Source: Niveispirillum sp048066115
GTDB taxonomy: Bacteria > Pseudomonadota > Alphaproteobacteria > Azospirillales > Azospirillaceae
DNA: 64,000 bases
Reading direction: 5' to 3'
NCBI RefSeq assembly: GCF_048066115.1
Contig: NZ_JBLTYX010000005.1
Coordinates: 1-64,000 of the forward strand
Shown: positions 17,225-25,797 of the stretch, in pieces
How the letters are laid out: each line of letters begins with the position of its first letter
How positions within the stretch are numbered: the stretch's first letter is position 1
The notes under the pieces: generated by a model
The model's database searches: none
Seen by the model: only the letters and a program-made list of their open reading frames with translations
Told to the model about the DNA's origin: nothing
Program-made: the position numbers and the translations under genes

Positions 17225-18367
17225 ATGCGCCGGTACATCTCTTTCCCCCGGATCGAGGGCGATGCCTCGCGCCAGGCCCATGCCGACCTGCCGCCCGGCA
17301 CGTTCGAACGCGAACTGGGCCGTGAAGGCTTCTTCGGCCCCGCTACCCACATGTACCATCGCAACGCCCCCACCGGCTGGACCAGCTGGGAAGGCCCGCT
17401 GCGCCCCCGCGCCTTCGACCTGAACCAGCTGATCGAGGGCCTGTCGGGGGGACCATGGGCGGCGAAGGAGGTTTTGTTCAACGCCCATTGCCGCATGCGC
17501 ATGTGGCGGTGTGACAAGCCCATGGACCATCTGGCCCGCAATGGCGACGGCGACGACCTGATCTTCGTGCATGAGGGCGAGGGCGAGCTGTTCTGTGACT
17601 ATGGCCACCTGAGCGTGACGGCGGGCGATTACGTCGTGCTGCCGCGCGGCAGCATGTGGCGTCTGGTCCCCAGCCGGCCGGTAACGGCGTTGCTGATCGA
17701 AGCCACGGGGTCGGTCTATCAGCTGCCCGACCGCGGCATCGTCGGCCCGCATGCGGTGTTCGACCCCGCCATCCTGGACACGCCGAAGATCGACCAAGCC
17801 TTCCTGGACCAGCAGACCGACACCGGTCCCGGTGGTTCCTGGCGCGTGCTGGTCAAGCGGCGGGGCGCCATCAGCACGGTGACATATCCATTCAATCCGC
17901 TGGACGCCGTGGGCTGGAAGGGTGACTTGGCGCCGGTGCGGCTGAACGTCAAGGATGTGCGGCCGCTGATGAGCCACCGCTATCACCTGCCGCCCAGCGC
18001 CCATACGACGTTTGTCGCCAACCGCTTCGTCGTCTGCACCTTCGCCCCGCGCCCGTTCGAGACGGACGAGGGCGCCATCAAGATCCCGTTCTTCCACAAT
18101 AACGACGATTATGACGAGGTGCTGTTCTACCATGCCGGCGACTTTTTCAGCCGCGACAACATCAAGGCCGGCATGATGACCTTCCACCCGTCGGGCTTCA
18201 CCCATGGCCCCCACCCCAAGGCGCTGGGCAAGATGCTGGTGCAGCCCAAGGCCGCCACCGACGAGTACGCCGTGATGGTCGATACCCGCGACGCGCTGGA
18301 GGTGGCGGGTATGCCCGAAGGCGTGGAAAACCATGCCTATGCCGACAGCTGGCGGGTGAAGCCTTAG
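17225..18367 (+). CDS. hmgA: Homogentisate 1,2-dioxygenase
   Basis: A 380-residue non-haem iron dioxygenase that opens the ring of homogentisate to maleylacetoacetate in tyrosine and phenylalanine breakdown. Visible hallmarks are the N-terminal MYHRNAPTGW, the cupin-like LIFVHEGEGELFCDYG, and the C-terminal iron-binding region with FFHNNDDYDEVLFYHAGDFFSR and MMTFHPSGFTHGPHP. GGAGG lies seven bases before the ATG at 17225. The rest of the pathway, fahA and maiA, follows on the same strand but is separated by a minus-strand toxin-antitoxin pair. Confidence 0.95.
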   Translation: MRRYISFPRIEGDASRQAHADLPPGTFERELGREGFFGPATHMYHRNAPTGWTSWEGPLRPRAFDLNQLIEGLSGGPWAAKEVLFNAHCRMRMWRCDKPMDHLARNGDGDDLIFVHEGEGELFCDYGHLSVTAGDYVVLPRGSMWRLVPSRPVTALLIEATGSVYQLPDRGIVGPHAVFDPAILDTPKIDQAFLDQQTDTGPGGSWRVLVKRRGAISTVTYPFNPLDAVGWKGDLAPVRLNVKDVRPLMSHRYHLPPSAHTTFVANRFVVCTFAPRPFETDEGAIKIPFFHNNDDYDEVLFYHAGDFFSRDNIKAGMMTFHPSGFTHGPHPKALGKMLVQPKAATDEYAVMVDTRDALEVAGMPEGVENHAYADSWRVKP

Positions 18368-18373
18368 GTTTGG

Positions 18374-18419
18374 TGTTCCTCAAACGCCGGCGCCGCCATC
18401 CGGCGGCAGTCGCCGCCGG
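18374..18419 (-). repeat. Dispersed multi-hairpin intergenic repeat, partial copy 3
   Basis: This copy lies between the converging hmgA and antitoxin genes. It keeps the tail GTTCCTCAAACGCCGG, the GCCGCC/GGCGGC stem and the last stem half, but lacks the middle hairpin and the TTGGCT linker. It looks like an internally deleted copy. Confidence 0.65.
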
Positions 18420-18439
18420 AGCGTTTCCCTGAAACGCTC
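18419..18439 (-). terminator. Hairpin overlapping the antitoxin stop codon
   Basis: GAGCGTTT (18419-18426) pairs with AAACGCTC (18432-18439) across a 5-nt loop. It sits at the 3' end of the minus-strand antitoxin gene and abuts repeat copy 3. Confidence 0.5.
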
Positions 18440-18759
18440 TAATCGGCGATGGCGCCAAGCCCGGTGAGCCGCAAGGGTTGCTTGCCGGGGAACTCCACCC
18501 GGATTTCCAACGTCCCGCCTGCGGCCTCCACAAAGCGGCGCAGGGTGGACAGGTAGAGATCGGTTTGGCGTTCGATCTTGGAGACGGAAGGTTGGCTGAT
18601 GCCCAGGGAATCCGCGATCTGCTCCTGCGTCTGGTCCGCCAGCCGCCGCAATTCGCCCAGGCTTTCGACCTCGGCCAGCAGTTCCTCGGCGCGGGCTTCC
18701 ACACGGGCGCGCTCATCGGGCGGAAGGGCGACCATAATGTCTTCTAACGTCCTTGCCAT
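18439..18759 (-). CDS. XRE/HigA-type antitoxin
   Basis: A 106-residue helix-turn-helix protein. The HTH core is LADQTQEQIADSLGISQPSVSKIERQTD at about residues 40-67, as in XRE-type antitoxins of HigBA systems. It should repress its own promoter and neutralise the toxin encoded just upstream. The start ATG at 18759 has AGGAG at seven bases; a longer frame opening at 18783 lacks this. It follows the toxin gene by 20 bases, in the toxin-first order typical of higBA. Confidence 0.85.
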   Translation of the reverse strand: MARTLEDIMVALPPDERARVEARAEELLAEVESLGELRRLADQTQEQIADSLGISQPSVSKIERQTDLYLSTLRRFVEAAGGTLEIRVEFPGKQPLRLTGLGAIAD

Positions 18760-18779
18760 GGATCGCTCCTGTCTTTCTC

Positions 18780-19135
18780 TCAATGCCGCTTCAGGCGCTG
18801 CAGATGATCATCGAACCGGGCATCCGCCCTGCGGATCAGCCCGGTATAGAACCGGCCCGACACGACACCGGACTTGTCCCCTGCGACAAGCAGGATGGCC
18901 TTGCGTTCCGGATCGAATGCGAAGGCCACACGCCAGACCCCATCGCCCGCCCGGAACAGGAGCTCCTTCATGTTCGCGTGCCTGGACCCTTCCAGCGTAT
19001 CGACCTGCGGACGCCCCAGTTGGGGACCGAACCGTCCAGCAGGCTTACCAACGCCAGGAGTTCGCGGCGGACCACGATTTCCAGCGCATCGAATTCCGGA
19101 TCGAAATCCGGATGCAGAATGATCGTCCATTCCAT
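18780..19135 (-). pseudogene. RelE/HigB-like (Gp49-type) toxin gene with a frameshift
   Basis: The start ATG at 19135 opens a frame reading MEWTIILHPDFDPEF...ELLALVSLLDG. This matches the N-terminal half of phage Gp49-like/HigB toxins. After about 34 residues the homology moves to another frame, reading FGPQLGRPQVDTLEGS, NMKELLFRAGDGVWRVAFAFDPERKAILLVAGDKSG and ending KRH at 18780. The change lies near 19030-19036 and looks like a one-base loss. Either the toxin is dead, or there is a sequencing error, or the site is a programmed frameshift. The antitoxin downstream is intact. Confidence 0.7.
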
Positions 19136-19202
19136 CCAGGCTATATAGCCTGAAACGCATATCGCCGCAACCGGCGCCGCTTCAAACCGGAGATCCAGCC
19201 CC

Positions 19203-20216
19203 ATGAAACTCGCCTCCCTGCAACAGGGCCGTGACGGCCGCTTGGTCGTGGTGTCCGACGACCTGTCCCGCTATGTGGCCGTGCCTGAGATCGCAACGAC
19301 CCTGCAACAGGCGCTCGACCATTGGGACAGCGTGGCCCCGGCCTTGGCTGCCGTCGCGGCCAAGCTGAACGGCAATGGGATCGACGGTCAGCCGTTCGAT
19401 GAGACCGACTGCGCCAGCCCGCTGCCGCGCGCCTATCAATGGGCGGATGGATCGGCCTATGTGAACCATGTCGAGCTGGTGCGGAAGGCCCGCAATGCCG
19501 AGATGCCGCCCAGCTTCTGGACTGACCCGCTGATGTACCAGGGCGGGTCCGACAGTTTCCTGTCACCCCACGACCCGATCCTGATGGCGGACGAGGCCTA
19601 TGGCATCGACCTGGAAGGCGAAGTGGCCGTCATCACCGGCGACGTGCCCATGGGCGTGACGCCGGAACAGGCCAGGGCGCATATCCGGCTGGTGATGCTG
19701 GTCAACGATGTGTCGCTTCGCGGCCTGATCCCCAACGAGCTGGGCAAGGGCTTCGGCTTCTTCCAGTCCAAACCCAGCAGCGCCTTCAGCCCCGTGGCGG
19801 TGACGCCCGACAGCCTGGGCGACGCCTGGGATGGCGGCAAGCTGCACCTGGCGCTGCTGTCGTCGATCAATGGCCAGCCCTTCGGCCGCCCCAATGCCGG
19901 GGTCGACATGACCTTCGATTTCCCCACCCTGGTGGCGCACGCGGCCAAGACGCGCCCCTTGTCGGCCGGCACCATCATCGGGTCGGGGACCGTGTCCAAC
20001 AAGGACCCGGATGGCGGTGCCGGCCGGCCCGTGGCGGAAGGCGGCCTGGGATACAGCTGCATCGCGGAGATCCGCACCATCGAGACCATCCGCGACGGCA
20101 AGCCCGGCACGCCGTTCCTGCGCTTCGGCGACCGGGTGCGGATCGAGATGCAGGACAAGGACGGCCGCTCCGTGTTCGGCGCCATCGATCAGGTGGTGCA
20201 GAAATACGAAGGCTAA
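19203..20216 (+). CDS. fahA: Fumarylacetoacetate hydrolase
   Basis: A 337-residue FAH-family enzyme, the last step of homogentisate breakdown, giving fumarate and acetoacetate. Recognisable elements include the N-terminal domain MKLASLQQGRDGRLVVVSDD, the conserved DLEGEVAVITGDVPMG segment with metal-binding acidic residues, PNELGKGFGFFQSKPSSAFSP and GTIIGSGTVSN. It lies downstream of hmgA on the same strand, with the TA pair between them on the other strand. Its stop overlaps that of the converging SDR gene by three bases. Confidence 0.92.
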   Translation: MKLASLQQGRDGRLVVVSDDLSRYVAVPEIATTLQQALDHWDSVAPALAAVAAKLNGNGIDGQPFDETDCASPLPRAYQWADGSAYVNHVELVRKARNAEMPPSFWTDPLMYQGGSDSFLSPHDPILMADEAYGIDLEGEVAVITGDVPMGVTPEQARAHIRLVMLVNDVSLRGLIPNELGKGFGFFQSKPSSAFSPVAVTPDSLGDAWDGGKLHLALLSSINGQPFGRPNAGVDMTFDFPTLVAHAAKTRPLSAGTIIGSGTVSNKDPDGGAGRPVAEGGLGYSCIAEIRTIETIRDGKPGTPFLRFGDRVRIEMQDKDGRSVFGAIDQVVQKYEG

Positions 20217-20971
20217 AGCCCCCGCAACCCGCCGCTGGCCCGAATCACCTCGCCCGTGATCCAGGCCGCGTCGGGGCCGGCCAGCCAAGCCACCACGGCG
20301 GCGATATCCTCGGGCTCCCCGATCCGGCGCAGGGCGGTGCGGCTTGTGATCTCCCCCTCACGGGACCGGTCGCCGGACTTGAACCGGTCGGTGGCGGTCA
20401 CGCCGGGGGCGACCGTGTTGATATTGATGCCCAGCGGCCCCAATTCCTGGGCCAGCACGCCGGTCATGGCATGCACGGCCCCCTTGGACGCGGCATAGAC
20501 CGCTCGCTGCCCCACGGGCATGTCGGTGATGACGCTGCCGATATTGATGATGCGCCCACCCGGCTTCATCGCCTTCGCCGCTTCGCGCGCCAGCAGCAGC
20601 GGCGTGGCGGCGTTTACGGCCAGGACCTGGGCCAGTTCCTGGGCCTTGATCTCCTGGATGGGCGCGAAGCGGCCGGTGCCGGCATTGTTGACGACGATGT
20701 CGGGCACGCCCAGCGCCGCCGTGACCGCGGCGAACAGGGCGACGGCCCCGCCCGCATCCGACAGGTCGGCCAGATCCGCCTGGAAGGCCTGGCCCCGTAC
20801 GCCATGGTCGGTGCGGCAGCGTTCGGCCAGATCTTCCGCCGACTGCCGGTGTGATCCGTAATGCACGGCCACATCCGCCCCGTCACGGGCCAGCCGTTCG
20901 GCGATGGCGGAACCGATGCCGCGCGAGGCACCGGTGACCAATGCTATCCTGCCTTCCAACGGACGGGCCAT
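20213..20971 (-). CDS. Short-chain dehydrogenase/reductase
   Basis: A 252-residue SDR-family oxidoreductase. The nucleotide-binding motif TGASRGIG is at residues 14-21, NNAG follows at about 95, the catalytic YAASK lies near 160 and the C-terminal WITGEVIRASGG is typical of FabG-like members. The substrate is unknown. A strong GGAGG precedes the ATG at 20971. It runs against the pathway genes, between fahA and maiA, so it is probably not part of the homogentisate operon. Confidence 0.88.
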   Translation of the reverse strand: MARPLEGRIALVTGASRGIGSAIAERLARDGADVAVHYGSHRQSAEDLAERCRTDHGVRGQAFQADLADLSDAGGAVALFAAVTAALGVPDIVVNNAGTGRFAPIQEIKAQELAQVLAVNAATPLLLAREAAKAMKPGGRIINIGSVITDMPVGQRAVYAASKGAVHAMTGVLAQELGPLGININTVAPGVTATDRFKSGDRSREGEITSRTALRRIGEPEDIAAVVAWLAGPDAAWITGEVIRASGGLRGL

Positions 20972-21012
20972 CGCCCACCTCCCCTCGCAAACTCAAGGCT
21001 GGTGATACCACG

Positions 21013-21648
21013 ATGATGCAGCTCCACACCTATTTCCGATCATCCGCCGCCTATCGCGTCCGCATCGCGCTGGCGCTGAAGGGCATCCAATGGGACCCGG
21101 CCTATGTCCATCTGCTGAAGGATGGCGGGCAGCAGCGCCACGAGGCGTATCGCGACCTGAACCCGCAGGGGCTGGTGCCGACGCTGGTTGATGGCGACGC
21201 GGTGATCCCGCAATCGCTGGCGATCCTGGAATATCTGGAGGAGAGGCAGCCGACACCGCCCTTGCTGCCGGCCGATCCGGCAGGTCGCGCCAAGGTGCGG
21301 GCCATGGCGCTGGCCGTGGTGGCCGATATCCACCCGTTGAACAATCTGCGGGTGCTGAATTATCTGCGCGGGTCCCTGGGTCTGGGCGATGAGGCGGTGA
21401 AGGCCTGGATCGCACATTGGGTCGCGGAAGGGTTCACGGCCCTGGAACAGATGGTGGAAGGGCCGGATTTCTGCCTGGGGCACGCGCCCAGCTTCGCCGA
21501 CCTGTGTCTGGTTCCGCAGATGTTCAATGCACGGCGATTCGGCGTGGACCTGACGGCCTATCCGAAGCTGGTTGCCATCGATGCCCATTGCCAGACGCTG
21601 GACGCGTTCCAGGTGGCGGCACCGGGGCACCAGGGGGATGCGGAGTAG
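21013..21648 (+). CDS. maiA: Maleylacetoacetate isomerase (zeta-class GST)
   Basis: A 211-residue glutathione-dependent isomerase converting maleylacetoacetate to fumarylacetoacetate. The zeta-class signature SSAAYRVRIALALKGI is at residues 9-24, with the active-site serine, and LNPQGLVPTL plus the glutathione-contact QSLAILEYLEE follow. The ATG at 21013 matches the family start (MMQLHTYFRSSA). It completes the homogentisate set with hmgA and fahA but, separated from fahA by the SDR gene, may have its own promoter in the 41 bases after the SDR start. Confidence 0.93.
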   Translation: MMQLHTYFRSSAAYRVRIALALKGIQWDPAYVHLLKDGGQQRHEAYRDLNPQGLVPTLVDGDAVIPQSLAILEYLEERQPTPPLLPADPAGRAKVRAMALAVVADIHPLNNLRVLNYLRGSLGLGDEAVKAWIAHWVAEGFTALEQMVEGPDFCLGHAPSFADLCLVPQMFNARRFGVDLTAYPKLVAIDAHCQTLDAFQVAAPGHQGDAE

Positions 21649-21660
21649 GGAGAACCCTCT

Positions 21661-21692
21661 CCCTCCCTCTCCCGCAAGCGGGCGAGGGAGGG
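21661..21692. repeat. C/G-rich hairpin 1 between maiA and the oxidoreductase
   Basis: CCCTCCCTC pairs with GAGGGAGGG, and an inner CCCGC pairs with GCGGG around an AA loop; one mismatch separates the two stems. It starts 13 bases after the maiA stop. Confidence 0.6.
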
Positions 21693-21720
21693 AAATTTTG
21701 GCTGCGAGGTCCTTGTCCTG

Positions 21721-21762
21721 CCCTCTCCCTCCCACCCGCTAACGCGGGTGGGAGGGAGAGGG
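21721..21762. terminator. C/G-rich hairpin 2, perfect 19-bp arms
   Basis: Arms at 21721-21739 and 21744-21762 are perfectly complementary with a 4-nt loop. It lies 13 bases from the stop of the minus-strand oxidoreductase gene, and with hairpin 1 it forms a double structure between converging genes. The sequence resembles hairpin 1 and is likely a related palindromic repeat. Confidence 0.6.
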
Positions 21763-21774
21763 TAAACCCCCTCC

Positions 21775-22797
21775 TCACCGCACCGGCTCGTCCGAGACCT
21801 GCAGGGCCAGCTTGCCGGTATTGCCGCCATTGAACAGCTTGGCGAAGGAGGTGAGCGTGTTCTCCAGACCCTGGTCCAGTTCCACCTTCCACTTGATCTG
21901 CCCGGCGGCCAGCCAGGGGCCCATCTCGGCATACATCTCCGCCATGCGCGGGGCGTAATCCATCACCAGGAAGCCCTCCATCCGCGCCCGGCGGCTGACC
22001 AGGACGGACAGGTTGCGCAGGCCGGTGGGCGGCTCGGTGGCGTTGTACTGGCTGATGGCGCCGCAGAACGGGATGCGGCCGCGCAGGTTCAACAGGCTCA
22101 GCGCCGTTTCCGCGATCTCACCGCCGACATTCTCGAAATAGATGTCGATGCCGTTCGGCACAGCATTCTTCAGGGCCTTCTGCCAGCCCTTTTCCTTGTA
22201 ATTGACGGCGGCGTCATAGCCCAGTTCACCCGTCAGCCAGGCGCATTTATCGGCCGATCCGGCGATGCCGACGGCGCGGCAGCCCTTCAGCTTGGCGATC
22301 TGCCCGACCAGGGAGCCCACGGCCCCGGCGGCGGCGGAAACCACGACCGTCTCCCCCTCCTTCGGCCGGCCTACATCCAGCAGGCCGAAATAGGCGGTGG
22401 CGCCGGTCATGCCCAGCGGGCCCATATAGGCCAGCAGCGGCAGGCCCGGGATGTTGGGCACCCGCCCGAAGGATGCCCCATCGGCCACGGTGTAATCGGC
22501 CCAGCCACCCATGCCGGTGACGATGTCGCCGACCTTGAACTTGGCGTGGTTGGACTGATCCACCACGCCCAGCACCAGGCCGCGCATGATGCTGTTCAGC
22601 GGCACGGCCGGCAGATAGCTGTCATACTGCATCCACACCGCATTGGTCGGGTCCAGCGACAGATAGACCGTGCGCACCCGGATCTGGCCCTCGCCGGCAT
22701 TGGGCGCCGGCGCCTCGCGCAGCGACAGGACCTCGCTGAAATTGCCGCCCTTGGGGCGGTCCAGCAGCAGCCAGTGGCGGTTGATCGCGTCGGACAT
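21775..22797 (-). CDS. NADP-dependent medium-chain oxidoreductase (CurA/YncB type)
   Basis: A 340-residue zinc-free MDR-family reductase. The N-terminal MSDAINRHWLLLDRPKG and FEVLSLREAPAP-like start, the MRGLVLGVVDQSNHAKFKVGDIV segment, LLAYMGPLGMTGATAYFGLLDVG and the NADP-binding AAAGAVGSLVGQIAKLKG match leukotriene B4 dehydrogenase/CurA-like enzymes. These reduce alkenals or enones with NADPH. GGGAGG lies upstream of the ATG. It is monocistronic, with no clue to its natural substrate. Confidence 0.9.
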   Translation of the reverse strand: MSDAINRHWLLLDRPKGGNFSEVLSLREAPAPNAGEGQIRVRTVYLSLDPTNAVWMQYDSYLPAVPLNSIMRGLVLGVVDQSNHAKFKVGDIVTGMGGWADYTVADGASFGRVPNIPGLPLLAYMGPLGMTGATAYFGLLDVGRPKEGETVVVSAAAGAVGSLVGQIAKLKGCRAVGIAGSADKCAWLTGELGYDAAVNYKEKGWQKALKNAVPNGIDIYFENVGGEIAETALSLLNLRGRIPFCGAISQYNATEPPTGLRNLSVLVSRRARMEGFLVMDYAPRMAEMYAEMGPWLAAGQIKWKVELDQGLENTLTSFAKLFNGGNTGKLALQVSDEPVR

Positions 22798-23005
22798 GTC
22801 ATCCTCCCTTGAAACGCTTTGGATCGTTGGCGGCCAGCATCATTCAAACGCGCGTTCGATTCAACGGTGATTTTCGAACGATCGGACGAAAATGTTGGGT
22901 CGGGATGGCCCTGCAACGGGTTGTCAACCCAAGGGTGTTGGCGCAACATTATCCTACCAGAGAGAAACTGCGAGAAGCCCTTTCAAAGAAGGGCCGGGTG
23001 GGGGG

Positions 23006-24127
23006 ATGGGTTTCCTTTTACCGAGTTTCGATGAGGCCACGGAAAAGCGTTTCGACGTTTGGCGGGCCTCGCGCCTGAACGATGCCCTGCTGGCGCCCGT
23101 CGCCATCGGCGCGCTGGCCATGTTCAGCTTCCTGCTCTGGGACTGGCTGCTGGACCCCACGCAGTTCCTGGCCTGCCTGACCATCCGCGGCACCGGCACC
23201 ATCATCATGCTGTGGTGCGCCTGGAAGCTTTTGCGCACAAGGTCGACGCCCGCGGAACTGCGATGGATCGGCATGCTGGCCGTGTCGTCCGGCACCGTCT
23301 CCATCGCGCTCAGCCAGTATCTGCTAAAGGACGGGTTCCTTTACGGCCCGGCCGGGCTGGCCCTGTTTCCCACCGTGTCGGCCGTGGTGGTGACGCGGGC
23401 GCGGCAGGTGCCTTTGTTGAACCTGCCGGGCTTCACCGTGGTCGTGGCCTTGTTGCTGCTGAAGGGGGTCGAGGGGTTTGCGCTGTTCAATGTGCTGGCC
23501 TTCGTCGGCACCGGCGTCTTCGCCTCCTGCATCCTGGCCTTGGCGCTGGAGCGCACGGCCCGGTATGGCTTCCAGCTGGAACTGAAGCTGGAGGAACAGG
23601 CGCATGTCGATCCGCTGACCGGTGTCGCCAACCGCCGCCGGCTGGAGGACGAGGCCAAGGGGGAGGTGGAGCGCGCCCGGCGGTTCAACCGGCCCTTGTC
23701 GCTGATGATCCTGGACCTGGACCATTTCAAGGGCATCAACGACCGGTATGGTCACCCGTTCGGCGACAAGGTACTGCGCGCGCTGGCCGATCTGGGGCGC
23801 ACCAGCCTGCGCCAGACCGACCTGTTCGCCCGGGTGGGGGGCGAGGAATTCGTGGTGCTGATGCCGGAAACCAACGCCTATGCCGCCGCCCAGCTGGCCG
23901 AACGGCTGCGCGCGCTGCTGGCCGCGACACCGGTGACGGAGGGCGAGCTGTCGGTGACGGCCACCGTCAGTGTCGGCATCGCCACCCACGGGCCGGAGGC
24001 GCCGAGTGTGGAGGCGATGATGTCGCTCGCCGACAAGGCGCTTTATGTCGCCAAGGCGCAGGGCCGCGACCGTGTGGTGATCGGTCGCTCCACCATGGAC
24101 AGGGGAACGGAACCGGCTACTCTCTAG
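23006..24127 (+). CDS. Diguanylate cyclase (membrane, GGDEF)
   Basis: A 373-residue enzyme making cyclic di-GMP. Six or so hydrophobic segments fill residues 28-180, then a short helical linker leads to a GGDEF domain (about 200-365). Present are DPLTGVANRRRLE, the metal/substrate motif LDLDHFKGIND, the active site GGEEF at 278-282 and, exactly five residues before it, the inhibitory I-site RQTD. The enzyme should therefore be active and subject to product inhibition. The start ATG at 23006 follows a G-rich stretch; the frame is open further upstream to 22892 but that part looks non-coding. Confidence 0.9.
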   Translation: MGFLLPSFDEATEKRFDVWRASRLNDALLAPVAIGALAMFSFLLWDWLLDPTQFLACLTIRGTGTIIMLWCAWKLLRTRSTPAELRWIGMLAVSSGTVSIALSQYLLKDGFLYGPAGLALFPTVSAVVVTRARQVPLLNLPGFTVVVALLLLKGVEGFALFNVLAFVGTGVFASCILALALERTARYGFQLELKLEEQAHVDPLTGVANRRRLEDEAKGEVERARRFNRPLSLMILDLDHFKGINDRYGHPFGDKVLRALADLGRTSLRQTDLFARVGGEEFVVLMPETNAYAAAQLAERLRALLAATPVTEGELSVTATVSVGIATHGPEAPSVEAMMSLADKALYVAKAQGRDRVVIGRSTMDRGTEPATL

Positions 24128-24158
24128 GCCCCTCAACCCGAGCCCGGAGTATCGAACG

Positions 24159-24635
24159 ATGGATTTCGCTACCGCCGATCTGGTCGATGCACATGAAGCC
24201 GTGATCGCCAGCTGTTCCCTGCAATTGCGCAATCTGGGCGGCCATTCCCGCTTTGCCGGCCCCATCCGCACGGTGCGCTGCCACCGCGACAACGCCCTGC
24301 TGAAATCGATCCTGTCCACCCCCGGAGAGGGTGCCGTGCTGGTGGTGGATGGCGGCGGGTCGCTGGCATCCGCCCTGGTCGGCGACATCATCGCCGCCCT
24401 GGCCGTGAAGAATGGCTGGGCCGGGATCATCGTCAATGGCGTGATCCGCGACAGCGTCGCCATCGCCGACCTGCCCCTGGGCCTGAAGGCGCTGGGCACC
24501 AACCCGCTGAAAAGTGCCAAGACCGGGGCGGGGGAAGCGGATGGGACGGTCAGCTTCGGCGATTGCACCTTCACGCCGGGCCAGTGGGTCTATAGCGACG
24601 AGGATGGCATCGTCGTGCTGCCCACCAAGGTGTGA
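24159..24635 (+). CDS. rraA: RraA-family protein
   Basis: A 158-residue protein of the RraA/HMG-aldolase family. Typical elements are FATADLVDAHE at the start, VLVVDGGGSLASALVGDIIAALAVKNGW and IVNGVIRDS, where Arg-Asp contribute to the metal/oxaloacetate site in aldolase members. It may regulate RNase E or act as a 4-hydroxy-4-methyl-2-oxoglutarate aldolase or oxaloacetate decarboxylase; sequence alone does not settle this. GGAG precedes the ATG at 24159, and the gene may be co-transcribed with the diguanylate cyclase. Confidence 0.85.
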   Translation: MDFATADLVDAHEAVIASCSLQLRNLGGHSRFAGPIRTVRCHRDNALLKSILSTPGEGAVLVVDGGGSLASALVGDIIAALAVKNGWAGIIVNGVIRDSVAIADLPLGLKALGTNPLKSAKTGAGEADGTVSFGDCTFTPGQWVYSDEDGIVVLPTKV

Positions 24636-24636
24636 C

Positions 24637-24665
24637 ACCGGCGGTCGAAATATTCGACCGTCGGT
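24637..24665 (+). terminator. Hairpin directly after the rraA stop codon
   Basis: Thirteen base pairs (one G-T) around an ATA loop begin one base after the stop codon. The inner CGGTCGAAATATTCGACCG is identical to the core of the hairpin behind mutL. It abuts repeat copy 4. Confidence 0.6.
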
Positions 24666-24736
24666 ACGGCGGCGACCGCCGCCGCGCGCCACGTGGCGCG
24701 TAGTCAAGCCCACGGATGTGGGCGCCGGCGATTGAG
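24666..24736 (+). repeat. Dispersed multi-hairpin intergenic repeat, copy 4
   Basis: Stems are CGGCGG/CCGCCG, CGCGCC-ACGT-GGCGCG and GCCCAC-GGAT-GTGGGC, then the tail GCGCCGGCGATTGAGG. The third stem shows a paired change (C-G to A-T) relative to other copies. The linker reads TAGTCAAGC instead of TAAGCCAAGC. Confidence 0.8.
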
Positions 24737-24737
24737 G

Positions 24738-24774
24738 GGCAGGAAAGACCGACCGTTGGTCGGTCTTTCCTGCC
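24738..24774. terminator. Perfect 17-bp hairpin before the LysR stop codon
   Basis: GGCAGGAAAGACCGACC pairs perfectly with the downstream arm across a GTT loop. It lies between converging genes, directly after repeat copy 4 and 11 bases from the LysR stop, and probably serves as its terminator. Confidence 0.65.
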
Positions 24775-24784
24775 GACGGCGTAA

Positions 24785-25684
24785 CTACGCCGCCTGGGCC
24801 ACGGGTGGCAGGGCGATGGCCTGCACCTCGCGCACCAGGAAATCGATCAGGGGCTGGATCGGGCCGCCCTTGGCCCGTTCCTCCCCGAATACCGCGGTTT
24901 CCACCGGTTCCAGCGCCGGGAACCCCTCCGCCGGGCCCAGCACGCGCAGGCCCGGCACCAGGGCGCCTGCCCCCAGGCAGGTCACACCCAGCCCGGCCAG
25001 CGCCGCCGCCCGCACCGCCATGAACGACCCGCTGGCATAGGTGGTGCGCCAGCCCTGACCCGTCCGGTCCATCGCCGCCACCGCCCGCGTGCGGTAGATG
25101 CAGGGATCGGGCATCAGGCACAGGGGCAGCGGCCCGTCGCCGGCTTCCGGCCGCCAGTCGGGGGAGGCCACCCACACCACCGGTTCGCGCCACAGGAACC
25201 GGCCCTGCGGCCCCGTCTCGTTGCGCTTGGCGATGACCACGTCCAGCCGGCCTTCCGCGATCTCCTGCACCAGATCGCTGCCCATGCCCACCGACACTTC
25301 CAGCCGCACGCGCGGATGAGCGCGGCGGAAACGGGCCAGCAGCAAAGGCAACTGCTCCGGCGCGAAATATTCCGCCACGCCGAACCGCACCAGACCTTCG
25401 GCCTCCGGTGCCATCAGGCGTGCCACCATCTCGTCATTGAGCGCCAGCATGCGGCGCGCATAGGACAGCAGCAATTCGCCTTCCGCCGTCAGGGACATGG
25501 CCCGGCCGGCGCGGTCGAACAGGGTGCGGCCCAGCATGGTTTCCAGCCGCTTGATCTTCATGCTGATCGCCGACTGCGTGCGGTGCAGCCGCTCTGCCGC
25601 CGCCGTGAATCCATCATGGTCGACAATGGCCACGAAGGCGCGCAGCGCGTCGATATCCAGGTCTGTCGCTGGCAGTGGCATCAT
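24785..25684 (-). CDS. LysR family transcriptional regulator
   Basis: A 299-residue LysR regulator. The N-terminal HTH is visible as ALRAFVAIVDHDGFTAAAERLHRTQSAISMKIKRLE at about residues 10-45, followed by a periplasmic-binding-protein-like effector domain. The ATG at 25684 has AAGGA at five bases; the frame also opens at TTG 25687. It is divergent from the quinone-oxidoreductase-like gene, and by the usual LysR arrangement it probably controls that gene; the effector is unknown. Confidence 0.9.
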   Translation of the reverse strand: MMPLPATDLDIDALRAFVAIVDHDGFTAAAERLHRTQSAISMKIKRLETMLGRTLFDRAGRAMSLTAEGELLLSYARRMLALNDEMVARLMAPEAEGLVRFGVAEYFAPEQLPLLLARFRRAHPRVRLEVSVGMGSDLVQEIAEGRLDVVIAKRNETGPQGRFLWREPVVWVASPDWRPEAGDGPLPLCLMPDPCIYRTRAVAAMDRTGQGWRTTYASGSFMAVRAAALAGLGVTCLGAGALVPGLRVLGPAEGFPALEPVETAVFGEERAKGGPIQPLIDFLVREVQAIALPPVAQAA

Positions 25685-25797
25685 CAAAATCCTTGATCAT
25701 CTCGATCAATATAATTCGTTTCACTTATTCATCCGTCAAGCCCATCCTCTGACCATGACAAGGGGCGATGTCCCGCGATCCGATGATGGAGAACATG

